Positions 1 through 5,151 of a DNA stretch of 5,151 nt are shown here, in pieces. The notes under the pieces are model-generated. The model did not search any database, was not told the DNA's origin, and saw only the letters and a program-made list of their open reading frames with translations. The position numbers and the translations under genes are program-made. Positions within the stretch are counted from its first letter, which is position 1, and every line of letters begins with the position of its first letter. The DNA comes from an uncultured Collinsella sp. (lineage in GTDB: Bacteria > Actinomycetota > Coriobacteriia > Coriobacteriales > Coriobacteriaceae). Where the stretch lies: contig CABUCQ010000139.1 of the NCBI GenBank assembly GCA_902490095.1, forward strand, positions 1-5,151, written 5' to 3'.

Positions 1-2190
1 ATTCTCAACATGCTGGGCGGCATCGCGTTTTTGGCCGGACTCATGTATCTGCACGTTAACGGCATGCCGCTGACCATCTCGGGCATGATCGAGCTTGCCG
101 GCGCCGGAACCGCGCAATCCGCGCTGCTGGTGATGCCGGTCGTCCTGCTGTCGCTCGCCGCACTCACCAAGGCCGCACAGATGCCGTTCCACACGTGGCT
201 GTTGGGTGCCATGGTTGCCCCCACGCCCACGAGCGCCCTGCTGCACTCGTCAACCATGGTCAAAGCCGGCGTGTTCCTGATGGTCAAGCTGAGCCCGCTC
301 TATGCCATCTATCCTGTGACCGGCTTTATGGTCACGAGTGTGGGTGCCATCACGTTTTTGCTCGCTGCCCTCATGGCCATCTCGCAGAGCAACGCCAAAC
401 GCGTGCTCGCGTACTCCACCATTTCCAACTTGGGCCTCATCAGTGCCTGCTTGGGTGTCGGCGCGCCCGAGGCCGTATGGGCGGCCATCTTCCTGATCCT
501 GTTCCACACGGTGGCAAAGTCGCTGCTGTTCCTGTGCGTGGGCACGGCCGAGCATCATATCGGCAGCCGCGATATCGAGGACATGGACGGCATGTTCAGC
601 CGCATGCCGCACCTGACGCGCCTGATGATGCTGGGCATCATGGGCATGTTTGTGGCGCCGTTTGGCATGCTCGTGTCCAAGTGGGGCGCCCTGGTGGCGT
701 TCGCGCAGACCGGCAACGTGCTCATGATCATGGTGCTGGCCTTTGGCTCGGCCGCGACGTTCTTCTTCTGGGGCAAGTGGCTTGCCAAGCTTTCGGGCGT
801 CGACCCCACAGCTCAAAACGTGGAGGTCAATGTCCACAAGACCGAATGGATGGCGCTCAACACCATCGCCGCGCTACTGATTCTGTGCTGCGTGACGTTT
901 CCGGTTATCTCGAGCGGTCTGGTGTCGCCTTACCTCGCCATGGTGTTTGGCCGCGTGCCGTACGTTATTGGCAAGGACGCCATGTATCTGATGGTGGTTA
1001 TCGTGGCTTTTATCGCCGTGGTGCTGCTGACGTCGTTCCGCGTGAGCAATAAGCCGCACGTCAACGTGTACCTTTCGGGCGTGGGAACCGAAAATTACCG
1101 CCATTTCCGCGGCTCGATGGGACACGAGGTGAAGGCCGAAAAGCGCAATTGGTATTCGGAGGATGCCCTTGGCGAGAAGCGTATTGGCCCCGCGGGCAGC
1201 GTCGTGTGCTGCAGCATTATCTTGTTTGCGCTGCTGTGTTGTGCGTGGATTGGGCCCGAGCGACTTGCCATGAGCGCGCCCTCGGTGTTGCGCGGCAAGT
1301 ATTTCGAAGGTTCGGGTGTCGTGGGCATCTTTATTGGTACCGTGGTGTTTGCTCTGCTGGCGCCGTTTATGGGCGGTTTGATTGACGGTCTTGACCGCAA
1401 GCTTTCGGCTCGCATGCAGGGCCGCGTGGGGCCGCGTCTGCTGCAACCCTTCTACGACGTTGCCAAGCTGCTGCGCAAGGCCCCTGCCAGCGTAAACACC
1501 ATGGACGATACCTACATGGCGTGCGCGCTCATCTTTACCGTCGTGGGCGGCGGCATCTTTGTGTCGGGCTCCAACACGCTGCTGTGCGCTTTTATGGTGA
1601 CGCTCGCCGCGATCTTTGTGGTGCTGGCGTCCGCCTCGACGCAAAGTCCGTTTGCCCAGGTCGGCGCCGACCGCGAGCTGCTGCAGGTCATGAGTTACGA
1701 GCCCGCCGTTCTGCTGATGAGCGTGGGCCTGTACCTTGCCACCGATAGCTTCGATTCCATCGCCGTGACGGGGCAGTCGGCCCCCATCATCGTGTACAGC
1801 GCGCCCATTTTCCTCGCGCTGCTCGCGGTGCTTACCATTAAGCTGCGCAAGTCGCCGTTTGACCTTTCGTATTCGCATCACGCGCATCAGGAGATCGTCC
1901 AGGGCGTCGTTACCGAGATGAGCGGCGGCACACTGGCCAAGATGACCCTTATGCACTGGTGCGAGACCGTGCTGTTTTTGATGTGGGTGGGCATGTTCTT
2001 TGTTTGGGACAACCCGGTGAGCTGGGTGGTCGCCCTGGTCGTGATGGCCGCGACGTATTTTGTCGAGGTGCTGATTGACAACACCTTCGCCCGTAGCACC
2101 TGGCGCAGCTGCTTTAAGCTCGGCTGGGGCGTGGCGCTGGTGTTTGGCCTGCTCAACCTTATGCCCATCCTCGTCGACGTGTTTATTTAG
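1..2190 (+). CDS. echA-echB: Fused Ech hydrogenase membrane subunits EchA-EchB (5' partial)
   Basis: This encodes the ion-translocating membrane arm of an Ech-type hydrogenase. The frame is open from base 1, so the N-terminus (roughly 200 residues, judged from the family) lies upstream; the ATG at 10 is internal. Numbering from that Met, residues 1 to about 415 are a NuoL/HyfB/EchA antiporter domain. It has the TKAAQMPFHTW motif (Lys54, His61), PTPTSALLHSSTMVKAG (His79, Lys85), AKRVLAYSTISNLG (Lys130), FHTVAK (His166, Lys170) and APFGMLVSKWG (Lys224), the buried Lys/His series of proton channels. Residues from about 421 to 726 are a NuoH/HycD/EchB domain, with ARMQGRVGPRLLQPFYDVAKLL, GADRELLQVMSYEP and RKSPFDLSYSHHAHQEIVQG. 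The two are normally separate genes. Here no stop separates them, and the Met codon at 1270 near the junction has no Shine-Dalgarno sequence, so a true fusion is likely. The EchA/EchB assignment rests on the echCDEF genes that follow; Hyf-like naming is the alternative. Confidence 0.9.
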   Translation: MLNMLGGIAFLAGLMYLHVNGMPLTISGMIELAGAGTAQSALLVMPVVLLSLAALTKAAQMPFHTWLLGAMVAPTPTSALLHSSTMVKAGVFLMVKLSPLYAIYPVTGFMVTSVGAITFLLAALMAISQSNAKRVLAYSTISNLGLISACLGVGAPEAVWAAIFLILFHTVAKSLLFLCVGTAEHHIGSRDIEDMDGMFSRMPHLTRLMMLGIMGMFVAPFGMLVSKWGALVAFAQTGNVLMIMVLAFGSAATFFFWGKWLAKLSGVDPTAQNVEVNVHKTEWMALNTIAALLILCCVTFPVISSGLVSPYLAMVFGRVPYVIGKDAMYLMVVIVAFIAVVLLTSFRVSNKPHVNVYLSGVGTENYRHFRGSMGHEVKAEKRNWYSEDALGEKRIGPAGSVVCCSIILFALLCCAWIGPERLAMSAPSVLRGKYFEGSGVVGIFIGTVVFALLAPFMGGLIDGLDRKLSARMQGRVGPRLLQPFYDVAKLLRKAPASVNTMDDTYMACALIFTVVGGGIFVSGSNTLLCAFMVTLAAIFVVLASASTQSPFAQVGADRELLQVMSYEPAVLLMSVGLYLATDSFDSIAVTGQSAPIIVYSAPIFLALLAVLTIKLRKSPFDLSYSHHAHQEIVQGVVTEMSGGTLAKMTLMHWCETVLFLMWVGMFFVWDNPVSWVVALVVMAATYFVEVLIDNTFARSTWRSCFKLGWGVALVFGLLNLMPILVDVFI

Positions 2191-2194
2191 GAGG
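2189..2194 (+). promoter_or_regulatory. Shine-Dalgarno site of echC, overlapping the upstream stop
   Basis: AGGAGG shares its first two bases with the TAG stop (2188-2190) of the fused membrane-subunit gene and lies 8 nt before the ATG at 2203. It decides that start over the in-frame ATG at 2215, which would be 20 nt away. Overlap of stop and ribosome binding site suggests translational coupling. Confidence 0.8.
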
Positions 2195-2202
2195 CGGCAT
2201 CT

Positions 2203-2820
2203 ATGGATCATAAAATGTCGCGCTCGCCGTGGGTTATTCATTACGACGGCTCGAGCTGCAACGGATGCGATATCGAGGTGCTGGCCTCGCTCACGCCGCT
2301 GTTCGATGCGGAGCGCTTTGGCGTGGTCAACACCGGCAACCCCAAGCATGCGGATATCTTTTTGGTGACGGGGTCGGTCAATGCCCAGAACCTGCCCGTC
2401 GTGCGCCAGATCTACAACCAGATGCTCGAGCCCAAGTGCGTGGTGGCGTGCGGCATTTGCGCGTGTTCGGGCGGCGTGTTCCGCGATGCCTATAACGTGA
2501 TCGGCGGCGTGGACCGCGCGATTCCCGTGGACGTGTACGCGCCCGGGTGCGCCATTCGCCCCGAGACCGTGATCGATGCCATTGTGGAGGCGTGCGGCAT
2601 CCTGGACCAGAAGGAGGCCGTGATGCGCGCCGGCGGCGACCCGCTTACCGTGGGCGGTGCCGCTACCTGGGACGGTGGCGTTGAGCTGGGCGAGGACGGG
2701 TTTGTGGCTGCGGGGGCCGGGGCTGACGGTGCCGGCGACGCGCCAGCCGGGAAGTCCGCTGCGCCCGTCGCTGGCGACGCACCTGCTGGGACGCCAGCCG
2801 CTGCAAAGGGGGCCGAGTAA
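2203..2820 (+). CDS. echC: Ech hydrogenase small subunit EchC ([4Fe-4S], NuoB-like)
   Basis: This is the electron-transfer small subunit of a group 4 [NiFe] hydrogenase. It carries the proximal [4Fe-4S] cluster next to the NiFe site and sits on the cytoplasmic side of the membrane. The NuoB-like core spans residues 10 to about 140. Likely ligands are Cys19 and Cys22 (SSCNGCD), Cys86 (ACGICACSGGVF) and Cys116 (YAPGCAIRPE), the full set for this family. Cys83 and Cys88 flank the third ligand and are extra. At 205 residues it is longer than compact EchC proteins of about 150. The excess is a C-terminal Gly/Ala/Pro tail from about residue 145, containing a 13-residue repeat. AGGAGG 8 nt upstream fixes the start. 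The TAA stop overlaps the echD ATG by one base (TAATG), so the two are coupled. Identification is firm; the role of the tail is unknown. Confidence 0.93.
   Translation: MDHKMSRSPWVIHYDGSSCNGCDIEVLASLTPLFDAERFGVVNTGNPKHADIFLVTGSVNAQNLPVVRQIYNQMLEPKCVVACGICACSGGVFRDAYNVIGGVDRAIPVDVYAPGCAIRPETVIDAIVEACGILDQKEAVMRAGGDPLTVGGAATWDGGVELGEDGFVAAGAGADGAGDAPAGKSAAPVAGDAPAGTPAAAKGAE
2734..2811 (+). repeat. Two-copy 39-nt in-frame repeat in the echC tail
   Basis: Two adjacent 13-codon units (2734-2772 and 2773-2811) each begin with the peptide GDAPAG, followed by KSAAPVA in the first and TPAAAKG in the second. Over the six shared codons the DNA differs at only three third-codon positions, all silent. 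This suggests an in-frame duplication that has since drifted. The segment is low-complexity and probably disordered. Confidence 0.7.
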
Positions 2821-3503
2821 TGCAAAAGGCTATCTATACCACCGTCGGGATCGAAGAGCTCCTGTCGCATGTCCAGGCGCTTAAGGGCGTCGGCGCGCGC
2901 TTTGTGCAAATGCACGCTGAACGCAACGTCGACGACGGCTCGTATCGCTTGGTCTATACGTTTATCAACGTTCGTGCTGCTCAGGAGCATATTGCGCAGG
3001 ACGGCAGCTATGCGATTGAGAACCTGGTGGTTGAGGGCATTGACCGGTACCAGGAGATTTCGTCCATCAGCTCGTATTACCCCGCGGTGTTCCCGTTTGA
3101 AAATGAGGCCCACGACCTGTTTGGCCTTGCCATCACCGACATGCAGATTGACTTTAAGGGCTTTTTCTACCAGGTTCCGACTGCCGAGCCCATGAGCGTT
3201 ATCACGCCCGAGGTGAAGGCCGCGCGCGAGAAGGCCATGAAGGTCCGTGCCGCCGCCGAAGCCAAGGCGCGCAAGGCCGCAGCCGAGAAGGCTGCTGCCG
3301 CGGCCGCTGCGGGGGAGGGCACTGCGAGCGCCGGCGATGCCGCGGGCTCCGATGCTCAGCACGATGAGGCTGCTGCGAAGGCCGCGCTCAAGGCTGCCGA
3401 GATGGAGGCAAAGCTCGCTGCCATGGATCCCGAGAAAGCAGCCAAGGTCCGCGCGGCGCTTGCCGCCAAGGCCGCCCGCGACAAGCAGAAAAAGGAGGCG
3501 TAA
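2820..3503 (+). CDS. echD: Ech hydrogenase subunit EchD (NuoC-like) with long Ala/Lys-rich tail
   Basis: This is the NuoC / 30-kDa-like subunit that packs against the catalytic subunit in the peripheral arm; it binds no cofactor. Residues 1 to about 125 form the family core, with the signature SYYPAVFPFENEAHDLFGLAI (about residues 86-105), matching the NuoC pattern of an acidic helix ending in DLFG. Residues 131-227 are a tail rich in Ala, Lys, Arg and Glu, including a run of seven Ala (about residues 157-163) and a final MDPEKAAKVRAALAAKAA stretch. The tail is predicted helical or coiled-coil and nearly doubles the length of a typical EchD. The ATG overlaps the echC stop, with a purine-rich AAAGGGGG 7 nt upstream. 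A separate echD and echE distinguish this operon from Hyc/Hyf types, where these two domains are fused. The core identification is secure; the tail has no recognised function. Confidence 0.9.
   Translation: MQKAIYTTVGIEELLSHVQALKGVGARFVQMHAERNVDDGSYRLVYTFINVRAAQEHIAQDGSYAIENLVVEGIDRYQEISSISSYYPAVFPFENEAHDLFGLAITDMQIDFKGFFYQVPTAEPMSVITPEVKAAREKAMKVRAAAEAKARKAAAEKAAAAAAAGEGTASAGDAAGSDAQHDEAAAKAALKAAEMEAKLAAMDPEKAAKVRAALAAKAARDKQKKEA
3492..3498 (+). promoter_or_regulatory. Shine-Dalgarno site of echE inside the echD tail
   Basis: AAGGAGG lies 10 nt before the echE ATG at 3509 and is read as Lys-Glu codons at the very end of echD, whose stop is at 3501-3503. It supports the chosen echE start. 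Confidence 0.75.
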
Positions 3504-3508
3504 GGCCC

Positions 3509-4597
3509 ATGGCACATCGCTCCGTTATTCCGTTTGGCCCGCAGCACCCGGTACTGCCCGAGCCGCTTCATCTGGACCTGGTGATCGAGGACGACCGCGT
3601 CATCGAGGCAATTCCGCAGATCGGTTTTGTGCACCGCGGACTCGAGAAGCTCACCGAAAAGCGCGATATGCATCAGTTTGGCTACATTGCCGAGCGCATC
3701 TGCGGCATCTGCGCCGTGGGCCATAGCTGCGGCTATGCCAGCGCCTGCGAGGGCATGCTCGGCATCGAGGTGCCTGGTCGCGTGCAGTATATCCGCACCA
3801 TTCTGCATGAGCTTTCGCGCATTCACTCGCATCTGCTGTGGCTGGGCCTGCTCGCCGACGCCTTTGGCTTCGAGGCGCTGTTCTATCGGTCATGGACCCT
3901 GCGCGAGCAGATACTCAAGATTTTTGAGAGCACTTGCGGCGGGCGCGTGATTCTGTCGATTAACGAGATCGGCGGCCTTAAGCACGATATCGAGGACTCC
4001 GAGCTGGCGGGCATTGTCCAGACGCTCGATGCCATGCGTCCTGACTACGAGGCCCTGGTGCATACGTTTTTGGACGACAACAGCTGCGGCGAGCGCCTGC
4101 ATGGCGTGGGCGTGATTAGCAAGAAAGACGCGCTGGAGCTTTCGATGGTCGGTCCGTTTGGGCGCGCATCGGGCGTGGATTACGACGTGCGCATGTTTGA
4201 CGACGGCGCCTATGCGGACTTGGCCGCGTTTGAGCCCATCGTTGCTACCGATGGCGATTGCTATGCCCGCTGCCAGGTGCGTTGCGCCGAGGTCACGCAG
4301 GCCATGGACATCATTAAGGAGCTTGTGGGCAAGATTCCGCACGACGGGATTGGCGGGCGCACCAAGCTTACGCCGGCCGACGGCGCGCGCGGCGAGGTTG
4401 TGATTGAGCAGCCGCGCGGCGAGGCGTATTACTATGTGCGCGGCAACGGCACCAAGAACCTGGACCGTTTCCGCGTGCGCACGCCGACGTCGCAGAACTT
4501 GGCGGGTCTGACGCATGCGCTGCAGGGCGTACTCCTTGCCAACGTGCCCATGATTATCCTGACCATCGACCCCTGCATTAGCTGCACGGAAAGGTAG
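3509..4597 (+). CDS. echE: Ech hydrogenase catalytic large subunit EchE ([NiFe])
   Basis: This is the NiFe-site subunit, catalysing reversible 2H+ + 2e- to H2 on the cytoplasmic face. The N-terminal ligand motif is RICGICAVGHSCG (Cys65, Cys68, His72). The C-terminal one is DPCISCTER (Cys356, Cys359). All four Ni-binding cysteines are present, so this is a true hydrogenase rather than a NuoD-like complex I subunit that has lost them. GFVHRGLEK (residues 39-47) and Arg324 in VRTPTSQN also match the family. Length is 362 residues, normal for EchE. The protein ends three residues after the last ligand, so it lacks the C-terminal extension that most [NiFe] large subunits lose to a dedicated protease. 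This is known for Methanosarcina EchE and Rhodospirillum CooH. The start is supported by AAGGAGG 10 nt upstream. It follows echD by 5 nt and precedes echF by 7 nt. Nothing looks broken. Confidence 0.97.
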   Translation: MAHRSVIPFGPQHPVLPEPLHLDLVIEDDRVIEAIPQIGFVHRGLEKLTEKRDMHQFGYIAERICGICAVGHSCGYASACEGMLGIEVPGRVQYIRTILHELSRIHSHLLWLGLLADAFGFEALFYRSWTLREQILKIFESTCGGRVILSINEIGGLKHDIEDSELAGIVQTLDAMRPDYEALVHTFLDDNSCGERLHGVGVISKKDALELSMVGPFGRASGVDYDVRMFDDGAYADLAAFEPIVATDGDCYARCQVRCAEVTQAMDIIKELVGKIPHDGIGGRTKLTPADGARGEVVIEQPRGEAYYYVRGNGTKNLDRFRVRTPTSQNLAGLTHALQGVLLANVPMIILTIDPCISCTER

Positions 4598-4604
4598 GCG
4601 CGGC

Positions 4605-4946
4605 ATGAGTTTGCTGACATTTGCCAAGACGGCCTTGGGCTCTATGGTCAAGCAGCCGGTAACGGTGTGCTATCCGCAGGAGAAGCTCGCGGCACCCGAG
4701 CGCTTGCGCGGGCATATCGTCAACGACATGGACGTGTGTATCTGCTGCGGCATGTGTGCGCGTCGCTGTCCGGCGGGCGCGCTCGCGGTCGATCGCAAGG
4801 GTGGAACGTGGTCGATCGACCCGTATGCCTGTGTGGTGTGCGGTGAGTGCATCGAGAGCTGCCCCAAGCACTGCCTGACTATGGACACCGCCCGCACCCC
4901 AGTCGCAGCGGACAAGACCCCCACGGTAGAAACCAAGCCGGAGTAG
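4605..4946 (+). CDS. echF: Ech hydrogenase ferredoxin-like subunit EchF (2x[4Fe-4S])
   Basis: This polyferredoxin-type subunit (NuoI/HycF relative) relays electrons from a soluble donor, usually reduced ferredoxin, to EchC. Of its 113 residues, about 1-40 match the usual lead-in of the family (TVCYPQEK...PERLRGHI). Two CxxCxxCxxxCP motifs follow: Cys45, Cys48, Cys51, Cys55 and Cys76, Cys79, Cys82, Cys86. By family rule, three cysteines of one motif and the last of the other ligate each cluster. Cys47 and Cys90 are extra. The tail after residue 94 is short, Thr/Pro/Ala-rich and probably disordered. A GGAAAGG purine stretch ending in the last codons of echE lies 10 nt before the ATG. This is the last gene of the operon: a strong hairpin begins 21 nt after its stop. 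Confidence 0.95.
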   Translation: MSLLTFAKTALGSMVKQPVTVCYPQEKLAAPERLRGHIVNDMDVCICCGMCARRCPAGALAVDRKGGTWSIDPYACVVCGECIESCPKHCLTMDTARTPVAADKTPTVETKPE

Positions 4947-4967
4947 CGCCGGAATAGAGCTGGGATA

Positions 4968-5001
4968 GGGGCCGGTGGGGCAAAAATGCCCCACCGGCCC
5001 C
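4968..5001 (+). terminator. Strong hairpin after echF, probable operon terminator (no U-tract)
   Basis: There is a perfect 14-bp stem: GGGGCCGGTGGGGC (4968-4981) pairs with GCCCCACCGGCCCC (4988-5001) around the loop AAAAAT. It starts 21 nt after the echF stop, where an operon terminator is expected. No T-run follows on either strand, so it is not a textbook intrinsic terminator; it may act as a non-canonical terminator or as a 3'-end stabiliser. A second short stem (CCGCGC at 5000-5005 with GCGCGG at 5012-5017, loop TTAAAC) shares two bases with the first and could form as an alternative or partly stacked hairpin. Confidence 0.6.
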
Positions 5002-5041
5002 GCGCTTAAACGCGCGGTTGTGCCGTCGCGAACAAAACTAT

Positions 5042-5105
5042 GTCGGTTTACGGGGCTGGATAGCGAACCTCCGATCATACCGAAAATCGCAAAAACAAAA
5101 CCGAC
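5042..5105. repeat. 64-bp segment bounded by an 8-bp inverted repeat
   Basis: GTCGGTTT (5042-5049) is the exact reverse complement of AAACCGAC (5098-5105), with 48 nt between. The interior is more A-rich than the genes (AAAATCGCAAAAACAAAACC near the right end) and contains no convincing coding frame. It could be the foot of a long stem in a structured RNA, a small non-autonomous element, or chance. Copy number in the genome cannot be judged from this window. Confidence 0.35.
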
Positions 5106-5135
5106 GCTCCTATAAGTTGTCAATAGGCAGTTTGC

Positions 5136-5147
5136 GGGAGCGCTCCC
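5136..5147. promoter_or_regulatory. Candidate LacI-family (CebR-like) operator palindrome
   Basis: GGGAGCGCTCCC is a perfect 12-bp palindrome centred on CG, the hallmark of LacI-family operators. It matches 12 of 14 positions of the CebR operator of Streptomyces, TGGGAGCGCTCCCA; only the two outermost bases differ. It lies about 190 nt after echF and beyond the hairpin, so it most likely controls a gene beyond the right edge, perhaps for carbohydrate use. A TATAAG at 5111-5116 could be a -10 box 19 nt upstream on the + strand, but no good -35 box accompanies it. The regulator is not in the window. Confidence 0.45.
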
Positions 5148-5151
5148 TTCA

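Noticed and set aside
1270..2190. Separate echB gene starting at the ATG at 1270
   Set aside because: No Shine-Dalgarno sequence precedes it and no stop ends the upstream domain in frame, so an internal start is not supported, although it cannot be excluded from sequence alone.
874..2349. Long open frame (491 codons) on the minus strand antisense to the membrane-subunit gene
   Set aside because: It is rich in His, Arg, Gln and Ala with no recognisable domain, and the opposite strand encodes a clearly conserved protein. Codon bias in GC-rich DNA commonly keeps such antisense frames open.
2490..3515. Minus-strand open frame of 341 codons opposite echC and echD
   Set aside because: It covers two confidently identified genes and has low-complexity composition mirroring the Ala-rich tails.
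1..4946. Respiratory complex I (nuo) fragment
   Set aside because: The large subunit retains all four Ni-binding cysteines, and the gene order and number match Ech hydrogenase. NuoD-type subunits lack these cysteines.
4578..5123. Minus-strand open frame of 181 codons from a TTG through the intergenic region into echF
   Set aside because: It runs through the perfect hairpin and antisense to echF, has no clear ribosome binding site at its start and encodes no recognisable motif.
5095..5123. Minus-strand promoter with TTGACA (-35) at 5118-5123
   Set aside because: The -35 hexamer is perfect, but the sequence 17 nt further (TTTTGT) matches the -10 consensus poorly, and transcription would run antisense into echF with no gene to serve.

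Overview
The window carries most of an operon for a membrane-bound, energy-converting [NiFe] hydrogenase of the Ech type (group 4). All genes are on the + strand in the canonical order A-B-C-D-E-F, followed by a short intergenic region. The DNA is GC-rich (about 60% by eye), has strong AGGAGG-type ribosome binding sites, and often uses TTT for Phe amid G/C-ending codons. Together with the gene content this suggests an anaerobic gut actinobacterium of the Coriobacteriia, perhaps Collinsella. That assignment is inference, because no rRNA or other marker gene is present.

Layout. Positions 1-2190 hold the 3' part of one long open frame. It encodes an EchA-like proton-pumping antiporter subunit (NuoL/HyfB family) fused to an EchB-like membrane anchor (NuoH/HycD family); the 5' end lies outside the window. 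Then come echC (2203-2820, small subunit with the proximal [4Fe-4S] cluster), echD (2820-3503, NuoC-like), echE (3509-4597, NiFe catalytic subunit) and echF (4605-4946, two-[4Fe-4S] ferredoxin-like subunit). Gaps are 12 nt, a 1-nt overlap, 5 nt and 7 nt, so the genes look co-transcribed and translationally coupled. The operon promoter is not in the window. Neither are hydrogenase maturation genes or any formate dehydrogenase or CO dehydrogenase partner.

How it works (family knowledge). Electrons from reduced ferredoxin or a similar low-potential donor enter through the EchF clusters, pass through the EchC cluster to the NiFe site in EchE, and reduce protons to H2. EchA and EchB couple this to H+ or Na+ translocation; the reverse reaction is also possible. 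All metal-binding cysteine motifs needed for activity are intact.

The unusual points are the A-B fusion, low-complexity C-terminal tails on both EchC (Ala/Gly/Pro with a 13-residue repeat) and EchD (about 95 residues, Ala/Lys/Glu-rich), and an EchE that ends three residues after its last metal-binding Cys.

The last 205 bases (4947-5151) hold a perfect 14-bp hairpin just after echF, a 64-bp segment bounded by an 8-bp inverted repeat, and, at the window edge, a perfect 12-bp palindrome resembling a LacI-family (CebR-like) operator. The palindrome probably belongs to the next transcription unit.
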